Shown: positions 34,768 through 45,461, counted from the first letter of the stretch. The stretch is DNA of 64,000 bases from DASQYE01 sp036389315 (GCA_036389315.1 DASVQF010000039.1:62001-126000); one strand, 5' to 3'. Translations and numbers: made by a program. The notes: generated by a model from the sequence alone, not told the origin.

Positions 34768-36579
34768 ATGCGATTCCCGCAAACATTCATTGACGATCTG
34801 AGGCGGCAGGCGGACATCGTGCGTGTCATACAGGATTACGTCTCTTTGAAGAAGAAGGGGGCGAACTGGATGGCCTGTTGCCCGTTTCATCAGGAGAAGA
34901 CGCCGTCGTTTTCCGTCAACCCCTCGAAGGACATCTTCTACTGCTTCGGGTGCGCGAAGGGAGGCTCGGTCTTCAACTTCGTGATGGAGATCGAGCGCGT
35001 GTCGTTTCCCGAAGCCGTCAAGATCGTCGCAGAGAAAGCGCATGTGCCGCTGCCCGCGATGGTCGAGGATAAGAAGTTCGAGACGCGGCGCAAGGAGGCG
35101 GACGAAATTATAGAGCTGAACACGTGGGCGCTTGAGTGGTGGGAGGCGCAGTTATCGGAGACGGGCGCGGAGGCTCGCGCGGCGCGCGACTATCTTGAGG
35201 GGCGCGGTATTTCGGATGAGACGCGCATGGCTTTCCGCCTCGGCTATGCGCCGGACAGGTGGGACGCGCTCAGCTCTCACTTGAAGGAGCGCGGAGCGAC
35301 GCAGGCGCAGATAGAGCGCAGCGGCCTCGTCGTCAAAAAGGATGCGGGGGGCTCTTATGACCGCTTTCGCGGGCGCGTCATCTTCCCCGTGCTCGATGCG
35401 CAGGGCCGAGCGGTGGCTTTCGGCGGGCGAACGATGTCGGCGGAAGGTGAGCCCAAGTACTTGAACTCGCCGGAGACGGCCGCCTACACGAAGGGACGCC
35501 ACCTCTACGGATTGCACCAGACTCGGGACGAGATCAGGCGGCGCAAGTTCGTCATCTTAGTCGAAGGCTACTTAGACCTGATTATCCCTTACCAGGCCGG
35601 CGTGCGTAACATGGCGGCGAGTTTGGGGACAGCCCTGACGCCGGAGCAGGCGAAGCTCTTAGGAAGGTTTGCGCGCAAAGTGGTCATCAACTATGATGGT
35701 GACAGGGCAGGCGTGCAGGCGGCCAAAAGAGCCATCGAAACCCTCCTCGCAGAAGACTTCGAGATCAAGGTGCTGGTGCTGCCAGAGGGCGCTGACCCTG
35801 ACGAATTCATCAGGCAGAGCGGCGTCGAGGCGTATCACGAGCGGCGAGGCAAGGCGCTCCCCCACATCCAATTCGTGCTCGATCAAGCAGTGCGGGATCG
35901 AAACCTTCACCGCCCGGCCGAGAAGGCCGCCGCGGTCGAAGAAGTGCTCCCGTACGTTCGCGCCGTCCGCAATGCCGTCCAGAAGCGCGAGTACTTTGAC
36001 ATCAGCATGGACGCTCTGCGCATAGAAGAAGCGACGCTGCGGAAAGAGCTGTGGCAGGCGGTCAAGGCGGGCGCAAACACGGACGCCGCGACCGTCAAAC
36101 AGCGCGTCGTGCGCGCGGCGGGCGCACAGCCGACAGTCGCCGAGCAGAAATTGCTCGAACTGCTCATTCACGATGAGGATTTACGCCGCATCATTTTGCC
36201 GCGTCTCGACGCGTCCGTTTACGAACTGCTGCCGACGGCCAGGATATTTGGCGCACTCATAGAGCTGGCGGCTGCGGGCGAGCCCCTCAGCTTCGACCGA
36301 TTGAATGCGGCGCTCGAAGGCGACGAAGAGATGACGAAACTGCTGGCGCTTCTCTGGTGGAGCGAGCCGGAGCGCGAGGAGGGCGAAGCCATAGATGACG
36401 TGCAGGCGGTGGCCGAAAGTTGTCTCAACGCTCTCCAACTGATGGCCGTAGACCATCAGCTTAAAGAACTCGGCACGGAGCTTGCTGAAGCGGAACGCGC
36501 CGGCGACTCGGAGCGCAGCATGCGCCTCGTCATGGAAAGACTCGAACTAGCACGTCGCAGGAGCAATTTTGGATTTTAG
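34768..36579 (+). CDS. dnaG: DNA primase DnaG
   Basis: 603 residues. N-terminal CHC2 zinc finger (CCPFHQEKTPSFSV, then FYCFGCAKGG). Catalytic core about 120-360 with TOPRIM motifs VEGYLDLIIP and VINYDGDRAGVQAAK. A C-terminal DnaB-binding helical region ends in RRRSNFGF. The primase lays RNA primers at the replication fork. rpoD follows with no rpsU between (macromolecular-synthesis operon lacking the S21 gene). The stop codon at 36577-36579 lies inside the GATTTTG-type repeat, and the NFGF end is encoded by repeat sequence. Confidence 0.96.
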   Translation: MRFPQTFIDDLRRQADIVRVIQDYVSLKKKGANWMACCPFHQEKTPSFSVNPSKDIFYCFGCAKGGSVFNFVMEIERVSFPEAVKIVAEKAHVPLPAMVEDKKFETRRKEADEIIELNTWALEWWEAQLSETGAEARAARDYLEGRGISDETRMAFRLGYAPDRWDALSSHLKERGATQAQIERSGLVVKKDAGGSYDRFRGRVIFPVLDAQGRAVAFGGRTMSAEGEPKYLNSPETAAYTKGRHLYGLHQTRDEIRRRKFVILVEGYLDLIIPYQAGVRNMAASLGTALTPEQAKLLGRFARKVVINYDGDRAGVQAAKRAIETLLAEDFEIKVLVLPEGADPDEFIRQSGVEAYHERRGKALPHIQFVLDQAVRDRNLHRPAEKAAAVEEVLPYVRAVRNAVQKREYFDISMDALRIEEATLRKELWQAVKAGANTDAATVKQRVVRAAGAQPTVAEQKLLELLIHDEDLRRIILPRLDASVYELLPTARIFGALIELAAAGEPLSFDRLNAALEGDEEMTKLLALLWWSEPEREEGEAIDDVQAVAESCLNALQLMAVDHQLKELGTELAEAERAGDSERSMRLVMERLELARRRSNFGF

Positions 36580-36683
36580 ATTTTGGATTTTGGATTGGCG
36601 CTTCACACTGGCTGCAAGCTTAATTCCAAGATTCAAGTTCCCCGCATCTTTAATCTAAAATCCAAAATCTAAAATCCAAAATC
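36565..36683. repeat. GATTTTG-type heptamer hairpin between dnaG and rpoD
   Basis: Left arm 36565-36596 is (GATTTTN)n: ATTTTG, GATTTTA, GATTTTG, GATTTTG, GATT. Right arm 36652-36683 is its reverse complement with about 3 mismatches over 32. The stem is about 30 bp with a 55-nt loop. The dnaG stop is in the left arm, and the right arm ends just before the rpoD start. It is almost all A/T in a GC-rich genome. Confidence 0.88.
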
Positions 36684-36698
36684 GTTTTGGGGTGGACA

Positions 36699-38432
<1,734 letters not shown>

Positions 38433-38521
38433 GAGAGATGCTACGATGCCAGATATCAGGTATTAGCTATTTAGCACACAACCGTCATCGGTCGGCCGGC
38501 ATCTAAGCTCTCCGCTGTTTT

Positions 38522-40405
38522 ATGAAGAAAATCGTCGAAAGTTACAGGCACAAGCTCGCCGCCGAAGAGGGTTGGACTCTGAAGCGGGGCGCACGCTTGC
38601 GCATCGCCTTGTGTTACCCGAATGTCTATTCGATAGGGATGGCGAACCTCGGTTTCCAGGCGATGTACGAGCTGTTCAACCGGATTCCGGATGTCTCGTG
38701 CGAGCGCGTCTTTCTGCCGGACGAGCGCGAGCTGCGGGAATACGAGCGACAGCGCACGCCTCTGCTCTCGCTGGAATCGCAGACGCCCGTGCGCGACTTC
38801 GACGTGATAGCCTTCTCCATCTCCTTCGAGACCGATTACCTGCACATGGCGCAGATGCTACGGCTCGGCGGCGTCCCTCTTTGGGCCCGCGACCGCACGA
38901 GCCATGACCCGCTAGTCCTGATGGGCGGCGCTGCCTCTTTTCTCAACCCCGAGCCGATTGCCGATTTCACAGATGTCATAGGCGTCGGCGAGGGCGAAAT
39001 CCTTGGGCCCAAATTTGTCGACGCAGTCTTCGAGCACGAGACGAAGGAAGAGATACTGCTGGCCCTGGCGCGGACGGGGCGCGGATTCTACGTGCCTTCG
39101 CTCTACGATGTCAGCTACAACGCGGACGGCACGGTCGCGGCTTACGCGCCTCTCGAAGAGGGCGTGCCTGCGCGAGTGGGGCGGGCCGTCGCGGCTGAGA
39201 ATCCCAAGGAAGGAAGCCTGCGGCGGGCCCTGCGTCGCGGCGAGACTGAGGTGGCCGAGCAGTTGCGCAGCGCCGACGTGTTTGCGCCTTCGACTACCAT
39301 CTGGGCCCCGGCGGCCGAGATGGGCGAGCGTTTTTTGATCGAGATTTCGCGCGGCTGCTCGCAGGGCTGTCGTTTCTGCTGGGCCGGGTTCAATTACTGG
39401 CCGCCGCGCGTCGTCCCGGCCCGTGACATTTTGGCTAAGGCGCGCGAGTGGCGCGCGAGGACAGATAAGATCGGGCTGGTTTCCACAGCCGTCTGCGATC
39501 ACCCTGAGATCAGCGAGATACTTCAGGGCTTGCGCGCGATGGATTATCGCATCTCTGTCTCGTCGCTGCGCCTTGACCAGATTTCGGATGAGCTGCTGGA
39601 TGCGCTCGTCGAATCGCGCGACCAGCAGATCGCCGTCGCGCCCGAGACGGGCTCAGACCGCCTGCGCAAGGTCATCAACAAGAACCTCACGAACGACGAG
39701 ATAGTGGACATCTGCGGCGCTGTCTTTGATCGCGGCATGCTGACCGTCAAGCTCTACCTGATGGTCGGACTCCCGACCGAAACCGACGAAGACCTGGAAG
39801 AGATGATCGTGCTCGTCGAGCGCATCAAGGACAGGATGCTCGAAGCGGGTAAGCATTTCGGGCGCGCGGGCAAGATCATTCCGTCCTTGAACGGTTTTGT
39901 CCCGAAGCCCAACACGCCCTTGCAGTGGGACGCGATCTGCGATGAAAGAGAACTGAAGCGCCGGTTGAAATGGGCCTCGAAGAACCTGGCGCGGATTCCG
40001 AACGTAGAGGTGCGGGCCATGTCCGCGCGCATAGCGCACGAGCAGGCGCTCTTCTCCAACGGCGACCGCCGAATCGCGCGCGTCATCGAACGGGCCGCCC
40101 GCACGGGAGGCAATCTGCAAGAGGCGCTGCGCGAGACTGCTGTTGACCCGGCTTTCTATACGAGCCGCGACCGCAGCTACGACGAGCGTCTGCCGTGGGA
40201 AATAGTCGATGCCGGGCTCTCGCGCGACTTCATGCAGCAAGAGCACGAGCGCGCGCACATAGCCCGCTCGACAGCGCCTTGCCCGTCCGTCTCGCAATGC
40301 ACGCGTTGCGGCGTGTGCCCTACGACCTGGCTCGCGGCAGCCCCGCCCGCGCTCGTCCAGCTCCAATCAACAGGCGCGGCCACGCGCGCCCTCGCCGTCG
40401 GTTAA
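38522..40405 (+). CDS. B12-binding-domain radical SAM protein (TIGR03960-like)
   Basis: 627 residues. N-terminal cobalamin-binding-type region (LRIALCYPNVYSIGMANLGF; DVIAFSISFETDYLHMAQML). Radical SAM core with the cluster motif CSQGCRFCWAG (CxxxCxxC), strand VSTAVCDHPEISEILQGLRA and VAPETGSDRLRKVINKNLTN. The C-terminus ends in a second Cys cluster (CPSVSQCTRCGVC). This matches the uncharacterised TIGR03960 group, often found next to a TIGR03936 protein and rodA or ribosomal genes. No such partner lies here. Reaction unknown. The gap upstream holds a GATGCC...GGCATC pair and ATATCAGGTATTAGC words. Confidence 0.88.
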   Translation: MKKIVESYRHKLAAEEGWTLKRGARLRIALCYPNVYSIGMANLGFQAMYELFNRIPDVSCERVFLPDERELREYERQRTPLLSLESQTPVRDFDVIAFSISFETDYLHMAQMLRLGGVPLWARDRTSHDPLVLMGGAASFLNPEPIADFTDVIGVGEGEILGPKFVDAVFEHETKEEILLALARTGRGFYVPSLYDVSYNADGTVAAYAPLEEGVPARVGRAVAAENPKEGSLRRALRRGETEVAEQLRSADVFAPSTTIWAPAAEMGERFLIEISRGCSQGCRFCWAGFNYWPPRVVPARDILAKAREWRARTDKIGLVSTAVCDHPEISEILQGLRAMDYRISVSSLRLDQISDELLDALVESRDQQIAVAPETGSDRLRKVINKNLTNDEIVDICGAVFDRGMLTVKLYLMVGLPTETDEDLEEMIVLVERIKDRMLEAGKHFGRAGKIIPSLNGFVPKPNTPLQWDAICDERELKRRLKWASKNLARIPNVEVRAMSARIAHEQALFSNGDRRIARVIERAARTGGNLQEALRETAVDPAFYTSRDRSYDERLPWEIVDAGLSRDFMQQEHERAHIARSTAPCPSVSQCTRCGVCPTTWLAAAPPALVQLQSTGAATRALAVG

Positions 40406-40455
40406 AGATACCTGCCTGCGCTTGGCCACTTAATTTAATCGAGTAAGGGATAGCG

Positions 40456-40875
40456 TCAGGGCGTCGTCTTTGGGGTGAAGAGGCTGCTGCTCTTGACTGT
40501 GTTGTCAAACTCGTACTGGTAGGTATAGACGACGAGGCTGATGGGGCGTGTGAATCTGACTCTGGCTTCCATGCGCCCGTCGCGCTGCATGGCTTCGACT
40601 TCGGCATCGGGCGGCACGTTGTACTCTTTACTGACGGCTTTCAGTTGCGTCTCGACCCAGTCGGCCGTTTGGCCCGTCACGGCCGCCTTGTCCACGTTCT
40701 GCTGCATGTAGTCTTTGAACTGGTAGGCTTGATAAGCGATAGGGATGAACTGGTAGCCGACGTAGGCTATGGTGGCGAGGATGGCGATAACGATCAGGAA
40801 TTTGAGGCGCGCCTCGCCGCGCTCGCCCCTTCTTCTCTCATGCCGTGCCGGCAGTGCGGCGCTCTGTGCTTGCAT
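40456..40875 (-). CDS. Small membrane protein of unknown function
   Basis: 139 residues. One N-terminal membrane span (KFLIVIAILATIAYVGYQF) after a basic head, then a soluble helix (AYQAYQFKDYMQQNVDKAAV) and a beta-rich C-terminus (MEARVRFTRPISLVVYTYQY). The arrangement resembles DUF4845-type pilin-like or envelope proteins, which often have the GYQFIP...YMQ pattern. Type IV pilin-like topology is possible, but no prepilin cleavage site is clear. The gene sits 30 bp after aroB on the same strand. GAGGAG lies 10 nt upstream of the ATG. Confidence 0.7.
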   Translation of the reverse strand: MQAQSAALPARHERRRGERGEARLKFLIVIAILATIAYVGYQFIPIAYQAYQFKDYMQQNVDKAAVTGQTADWVETQLKAVSKEYNVPPDAEVEAMQRDGRMEARVRFTRPISLVVYTYQYEFDNTVKSSSLFTPKTTP

Positions 40876-40905
40876 GTTTGATCTACTCCTCGCTCTCTCC
40901 GAGTC

Positions 40906-42042
40906 TCAGGAAACAGTCTTGCCGAGAGCTGCGCGGAGTGAGGCGCTGAGGAGGCGGGGCGCAATCTCTCTTTCGTCCACTATCGTCGCGCGGCCGAGTC
41001 GCTCCAGGAGAATCCACTTAAGGTGTCCGCCGACACGTTTTTTATCGTGCGCGAGCGTGCGTCGTATGACGGCTCGATCCAGGTCGTCGGCGCGCGGTAG
41101 CCTTCCGCAGGCTCGGACGGCTGCGCGCAGTAATTCTAACTCCGAAGCGGCGAGTAAGCCTAACCTGACGGAAAGCTCGCCCGCGACCAGCAGCCCGTAG
41201 CCGACGGCCTCGCCGTGCCGGAAACGGCGGTATCGCGTGACAGTCTCAAGCGCATGCGCGGTCGTGTGCCCGAGGTTCAGTATCTTGCGCGAACGAGCGT
41301 CCGTGCGCGCCAGCTCTTCGCGCTCGTCGTCGCTGACAATCCCGGCCTTGAAGGCGCACTGCGCGGCGATCAGCTTCGCCAGCGAGTCGTCGGGTTGTGA
41401 CTCTGCTTGGCGCTGAAGAAAGGCGTAGGTTTGATCGAAGAGGTGGCGGCTCCCGGCAGCGCCCTGCTTGACCGCTTCGCACCATCCGGCCGTGAGCTCC
41501 CGGCGCGGTAGAGACTGAAGCGTGCGGGTGTCTATGAGTACGGCGCGGGGCTGGTGAAAAGCTCCGACCAGGTTTTTCCCTGCGCCGAGGTTGACGCCAG
41601 TCTTGCCGCCAACTGATGAGTCTATCTGCGAAAGGAGCGTCGTCGGGACTTGCAGGAAAGGGATGCCGCGCAGGTAAACGGCGGCCGCAAAGCCGGCCAG
41701 GTCGCCCACCACTCCGCCGCCTAAAGCCACCACGCCGTCGCTTCTTTCCAAGCCTTCCTCGGAGAGAAACTCAAGCGCGCGCTCAAGGGTGCGCAGGCTC
41801 TTGAAGCGTTCGCCCTCGCCCATCAGCCAGGTCTGCGGCGCTAGTTCGGCCTCACGCAAACTCCTCTCAGCCTCCCGGCCGTAGAGGCCGAACACCTTCT
41901 CATTCGAGACGAGGGCGACGCGGCGCGCAGACTGCGGCAGACGCCTTCGCGCCTCCTGGCCCAGGGCCGCGAGCATGCCTTCGCCGATTAGAATCTCGTA
42001 CTCAGCGGCCCGCGCCCGCAGGCGTACCCTCACGCGTTGCAC
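40906..42042 (-). CDS. aroB: 3-dehydroquinate synthase
   Basis: 378 residues from the GTG at 42042. GAGGA lies 9 nt upstream and the GTG starts 5 nt past the stop of the M3-like peptidase. A longer reading to 42162 would overlap that gene by 115 nt and is rejected. NAD-binding block SDGVVALGGGVVGDLAGFAA. Catalytic segment FLQVPTTLLSQIDSSVGGKT, GVNLGAGKNLVGAFHQP, and metal-ligand His in ILNLGHTTAHALETVTRYRR and FRHGEAVGYGL. It converts DAHP to 3-dehydroquinate in the shikimate pathway. No other aro gene is nearby. Confidence 0.94.
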   Translation of the reverse strand: MQRVRVRLRARAAEYEILIGEGMLAALGQEARRRLPQSARRVALVSNEKVFGLYGREAERSLREAELAPQTWLMGEGERFKSLRTLERALEFLSEEGLERSDGVVALGGGVVGDLAGFAAAVYLRGIPFLQVPTTLLSQIDSSVGGKTGVNLGAGKNLVGAFHQPRAVLIDTRTLQSLPRRELTAGWCEAVKQGAAGSRHLFDQTYAFLQRQAESQPDDSLAKLIAAQCAFKAGIVSDDEREELARTDARSRKILNLGHTTAHALETVTRYRRFRHGEAVGYGLLVAGELSVRLGLLAASELELLRAAVRACGRLPRADDLDRAVIRRTLAHDKKRVGGHLKWILLERLGRATIVDEREIAPRLLSASLRAALGKTVS

Positions 42043-42047
42043 TCTCT

Positions 42048-43571
42048 CTAGTCCTCGCTCATCGCCGCGATCAACGTGTCGGCGAGAAAGTCGAAACTGA
42101 TCTCGCCGAAGCCGATCAGGCGGGCCAGCTCTTCGACAGTGTAGCGTGAGGCAGTGTTCCACAGATCAATCAGCTCGTCGCCGGCCTTGCGCTGGGCCCA
42201 CCAGCGGCTTCCCCAACGCGTGCGCAGGTGCTCGCGCAAGCCCGCTTCAAAGCCCCAGGCCCGCAGGTAAGCCGCAGCATAAAAGCCGTCGTCCACATCC
42301 CACAGGTGAAGCGCCGGGTCACGACGAAAGCCTGTCGCCTCCGTCTGCATCGTCGCGTAGAGCGCGGCTAAGTGTTCGGAGCGAACCTCGCGGCTCTCGT
42401 AGAGGGCGATCTCGTAATTGAGCTTCGCGCAGGCGCGCCTGACCGTGTGCGTGGTCAGGAGCGCCAGCTCTCGACTGATCTCGCGCGCCTGCGACGGGCT
42501 CACGCCCGCCCGGTGCTCCTCCAGCCATCCAGTGTCCTGAAACAGGTGCGTGAACAGAAAAGCATATCCTTCCGTGGTCGCATTGTCGGGCGCATAGACG
42601 AACTCCGGGTAACGCCCGGCCAGCTCGCGCGAAGTCCAGCCGAAGTGCTGCGCGTGTCCCGTCTCGTGAAAGAGGGTTGTGTAATCGTATGCGCCGCCGA
42701 TTGGACAGAGCAGCAGGCGCACGTCATCCGGCACTTGTATGCGAAAGCAGGCGGCGCGCGCGTTCTTCAAGGGGCGCACCTCGTCGTCTATGTGTATGTT
42801 CTGCTGCTCGTCGACGGGAATGCCGAGCGCCTTCATCGCGGCCGTGTAAGTAGCGAGCGACTCGCCTGCGGGAAAGAAGCGGTCGAGTCGCGGCATGCGC
42901 TGGAAGAAGAGGAAGTCTGCGTGCTGCAAGTCTGCGCGGCTCAAGCCGGGCAGGTCACGCGCGACGGCCCTCTCAAGAGCAGACATGTAAGGCGTTTCTG
43001 TGCGTTCCAGAAAAGCGCGGGCGGTGGCGGCCAGTCGCTCGTAATCCGTGCCCGTGATCTCAGTAAAGAGTGTGCTGTAAGACTGAAAGCCGAGCGCGAG
43101 CGCAGACTCCTGGAACGACTCGAAGCGGGCCGCGCGCAGATCGTTGCAAGCCCTGACAGCTTCGAGCCACCGTCGCATCAGCTCTCGCCGCCGCGTCGCC
43201 ACAGCCTCATTGCCGATCCGCTTCGGGACGCTGTGCGCCGGAACTTGCGCGCCTTCCCACTCGACCTGGGCCAAAGACTCGCAGCGCGCACGCTCGTCCG
43301 TCACCTCCTTCGCGCGGGCTTCCAGGTAGCCTATGCGCGCCGCGCCCGTGAGCGCGCGCAAAGCTGCGCGTTCCGTCTCCTGGCCCGAGGGCGTCTCTTC
43401 GAGGGCGCGTTCCAGGTCTTTGATCGCATCACGGGTGAAAAGGTCGCCGTAACGTTCGTAGACGGCTTCCATGTGAAGCTCGGCGTCTAGTCCGGCGCGA
43501 TGCCTGTACTGCACAAGCTCAAGGGCTGAGCTGTAGGCGGCAAACTCGCTGCGGTACTGGCTCGTATCCAT
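42048..43571 (-). CDS. M3-like zinc metallopeptidase
   Basis: 507 residues, no signal peptide, so cytoplasmic. Zinc motif TTLFHETGHAQHFGW (HExxH). The third ligand Glu is probably in NATTEGYAFLFTHLF, about 28 residues later, as in gluzincins of the M3/M2/M32 type. N- and C-terminal regions are helical, forming the usual channelled ellipsoid. No oligoendopeptidase F-type N-terminal domain is evident, and the sequence is shorter than thimet-type enzymes (about 680). Peptide specificity unknown. A candidate small RNA or leader is encoded immediately upstream (43693-43809). Confidence 0.83.
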   Translation of the reverse strand: MDTSQYRSEFAAYSSALELVQYRHRAGLDAELHMEAVYERYGDLFTRDAIKDLERALEETPSGQETERAALRALTGAARIGYLEARAKEVTDERARCESLAQVEWEGAQVPAHSVPKRIGNEAVATRRRELMRRWLEAVRACNDLRAARFESFQESALALGFQSYSTLFTEITGTDYERLAATARAFLERTETPYMSALERAVARDLPGLSRADLQHADFLFFQRMPRLDRFFPAGESLATYTAAMKALGIPVDEQQNIHIDDEVRPLKNARAACFRIQVPDDVRLLLCPIGGAYDYTTLFHETGHAQHFGWTSRELAGRYPEFVYAPDNATTEGYAFLFTHLFQDTGWLEEHRAGVSPSQAREISRELALLTTHTVRRACAKLNYEIALYESREVRSEHLAALYATMQTEATGFRRDPALHLWDVDDGFYAAAYLRAWGFEAGLREHLRTRWGSRWWAQRKAGDELIDLWNTASRYTVEELARLIGFGEISFDFLADTLIAAMSED

Positions 43572-43692
43572 GACGAGAGGGGCAATCGAAATAGAGAATT
43601 CAACCTTAAAACCTCGGGGGCATGGGCAAAGCTGCGAAGGATTCTAACACGAAGCGGCCGTGGCGGAAGGATTAGTCTGACTGGATGCTTGT

Positions 43693-43739
43693 AAAAAAGC
43701 GAATGGGCGCGACAACGTGGGAGTGTGTCGCGCCCATTC
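43693..43739 (-). terminator. Strong intrinsic terminator
   Basis: GAATGGGCGCGACA (43701-43714) is perfectly complementary to TGTCGCGCCCATTC (43726-43739), giving a 14-bp GC-rich stem with an 11-nt loop. On the minus strand it is followed by GC and six T residues (43698-43693). This is the best intrinsic terminator in the window. It ends the candidate small RNA and precedes the peptidase gene at 43571. Confidence 0.8.
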
Positions 43740-43809
43740 ATATTCGTGGTCACTGTCCTCACCCCAGCAACCACTTGAGACGGAGGATCCACCAACCGTC
43801 TCTCTTGCC
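43693..43809 (-). ncRNA. Candidate small RNA or attenuated leader, about 117 nt
   Basis: A promoter (43816-43844) and a strong terminator (43693-43739) bracket a minus-strand segment with no convincing coding content. The predicted RNA begins about GGGCAAGAGAGACGG. It contains a hairpin GAGACGG...CCGUCUC (7 bp), then GUGGU...ACCAC, then the terminator stem. It lies 122 nt upstream of the M3-like peptidase start and 199 nt past the glmM stop. It could be an independent regulatory RNA or a leader with a conditional terminator for the peptidase and aroB. It does not match the motifs I know for 6S, SRP, tmRNA or RNase P RNA. Confidence 0.55.
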
Positions 43810-43815
43810 CCACAA

Positions 43816-43844
43816 TATACATCGCAATGGCTATGCCATGTCAA
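43816..43844 (-). promoter_or_regulatory. Near-consensus sigma70 promoter for the candidate small RNA
   Basis: Minus-strand TTGACA (43844-43839), exactly 17-bp spacer, TGTATA (43821-43816). Transcription would start near 43809. It is the closest match to consensus in the window after the receptor promoter. Confidence 0.65.
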
Positions 43845-43943
43845 GCGATAAAATAATTATCGGCAGAGAACCGTTTTTGCAGGGCTTTTGTCGCCCGAGG
43901 GCTTTTAAGGGGCCGACGCATCGGTCTGTAAAAACGGGCCGCC

Positions 43944-43958
43944 GTGTAAGTCTTACAC
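43944..43958. promoter_or_regulatory. 15-bp dyad GTGTAAGTCTTACAC
   Basis: A perfect 7-bp dyad with one central base, about 100 bp upstream of the small-RNA promoter and 50 bp past the glmM stop. It could be a dimeric regulator site or a short hairpin. Nothing else is evident in 43845-43943 except the direct repeat AAAAGCCCT seen on the minus strand. Confidence 0.35.
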
Positions 43959-44007
43959 CGCAGGCAGGGCAAAATTTTCCTACTCCGTTCGCTTTGCTGC
44001 CAGAGGC

Positions 44008-45393
44008 TCAGGCCGCCCCGAGTGACTGCTGAATGACCGAGGCGAGGGCTTCGGCCTGCTGCTCTATAACGTCCTGCTGCTCGCCCTCGATCATGACGCG
44101 CGCTAAAGGTTCTGTCCCCGAATAGCGCAGCAGCAAGCGGCCGCGATCACCGAGTTGGGCGCGCGTCTCTTCGGCGGCGCGCGCAACGTCTGCGACCTCG
44201 TCGAAGGGGAGCTTCTCTCTGACCCTCACGTTGACAAGCACCTGCGGGTAGCGCGTAAAGCCTCGCGCCAGCTCGTCCAGTCTGAGCCCGGCGTCGTGCA
44301 TCGCGCGTAGCAGCGCGAGCGCAGTCACCTGGCCGTCGCCCGCAAGGCTCAGGCGCGGGAAGATGATGTGGCCCGACTGCTCGCCGCCGACGCTGGCCTC
44401 TGTACGCAGCAGCTCTTCGAGCACGTACTTGTCGCCGACATCCGTTCGCCGTAGCGTCCAGCCACGCGAGCGCAGGGCTATCTCAAGGCCGATGTTGCTC
44501 ATCACAGTGGCGACGACCAGGCCGTCCTTCAACTCTTCACGCGAGGCCAGGTATTGGGCCATGATCCAGAGCGTAGCATCGCCGTCCACGAACTCACCTT
44601 GAGCGTCTACGAAGAGCGCGCGGTCGGCATCGCCGTCGAAGGCTACGCCCATTCCAGCGCCCTGTTCGAGGACTGCGCGGCGCAGGCCATCTATGTGCAG
44701 CGAGCCGCAGTCCTCGTTGATATTGTGGCCGTCGGGCGCGCAATTGATCGAGATCGTGCGCGCACCCAGACGCGCGAAGAGCGCGGGCGCCGAACGGTAA
44801 GCCGCGCCGTTGGCGCAATCGACGACGAGCGTCAAGCCCTCAAGCGACAGGCCGCCCCCGACCTCCTGGGCCAGATAATCAAGATAACGCTCCTGTAAAG
44901 CGGCGCTCTCTTCCGCGACGCCTTCTTCAAACGCGCACGGGCTCTGCTGCGTTGTAGCAGCGTCTCCCCCCCTCTTTGCGGCCATGATGTCGGCTTCGAT
45001 CAAACGTTCGGTCGCATCATCGAGCTTGCGCCCCGAAGGCGAGAAAATCTTGATCCCGTTGTCGTGATAAGGATTGTGCGAGGCGCTAACGACTACTCCG
45101 GCGTCGGCCGGAAGCGTGCGCGTCAGAAAGGCCACGCCGGGCGTAGTGATGATGCCTGCGGACTGGCACTCTGCGCCGGACGAGCGCGCGCCCTCCGTAA
45201 ACGCCTGCTCGATCCAGGAGCCTGATTCGCGCGTGTCGCGCCCCGTGACGATGCGCGGAGCTTGGCCTGGCGTCGGGCTGCGCTCGGCCAAGTGCCGCGC
45301 CAGTGAGCTACCGACCGTGCGTACTGTCTCGCCGTCGAGCGGGAACTGCCCGGCCTCGCCGCGCATCCCGTCTGTTCCGAAAAGTTTTTTCAT
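44008..45393 (-). CDS. glmM: Phosphoglucosamine mutase GlmM
   Basis: 461 residues. Starts KKLFGTDGMRGEAGQFPLD, the GlmM/MrsA N-terminal signature. Active-site phosphoserine loop GVVVSASHNPYHDNGIKIFS. Metal loop GVAFDGDADRALFVDAQGEF. Sugar-binding loop (VGGEQSGHIIFPRL) and C-terminal phosphate-binding loop (LLLRYSGTEPLARVMIEG). Converts glucosamine-6-phosphate to glucosamine-1-phosphate for UDP-GlcNAc and peptidoglycan. It follows cdaA and cdaR, the conserved order of the c-di-AMP cluster. In Firmicutes GlmM binds CdaA and inhibits it, so a physical link is plausible. Confidence 0.96.
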   Translation of the reverse strand: MKKLFGTDGMRGEAGQFPLDGETVRTVGSSLARHLAERSPTPGQAPRIVTGRDTRESGSWIEQAFTEGARSSGAECQSAGIITTPGVAFLTRTLPADAGVVVSASHNPYHDNGIKIFSPSGRKLDDATERLIEADIMAAKRGGDAATTQQSPCAFEEGVAEESAALQERYLDYLAQEVGGGLSLEGLTLVVDCANGAAYRSAPALFARLGARTISINCAPDGHNINEDCGSLHIDGLRRAVLEQGAGMGVAFDGDADRALFVDAQGEFVDGDATLWIMAQYLASREELKDGLVVATVMSNIGLEIALRSRGWTLRRTDVGDKYVLEELLRTEASVGGEQSGHIIFPRLSLAGDGQVTALALLRAMHDAGLRLDELARGFTRYPQVLVNVRVREKLPFDEVADVARAAEETRAQLGDRGRLLLRYSGTEPLARVMIEGEQQDVIEQQAEALASVIQQSLGAA

Positions 45394-45404
45394 AAATTAA
45401 GAAG

Positions 45405-45456
45405 TCAGCTTTCAGCTAGACGAGGAACGCCAGAGTGATGACGGCTGAAAGCTTGA
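45405..45456. repeat. CAGCTTT-type hairpin between cdaR and glmM
   Basis: AGCTTTCAGC (45407-45416) is perfectly complementary to GCTGAAAGCT (45444-45453). Together with flanking TCA/TGA it spans 45405-45456. The cdaR stop (45464-45462) is 5 nt away. Confidence 0.75.
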
Positions 45457-45461
45457 GCGAT

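Noticed and set aside
33745..35043. 432-codon frame on the minus strand over mutS2 and dnaG
   Set aside because: Both overlapped genes have clear signatures; this frame has none.
42043..42162. Extended N-terminus of AroB
   Set aside because: Would overlap the M3-like peptidase gene over 115 nt; a GTG with GAGGA upstream fits family length.
43693..43809. 6S, SRP, tmRNA or RNase P RNA
   Set aside because: Length and lack of the known conserved motifs do not fit.
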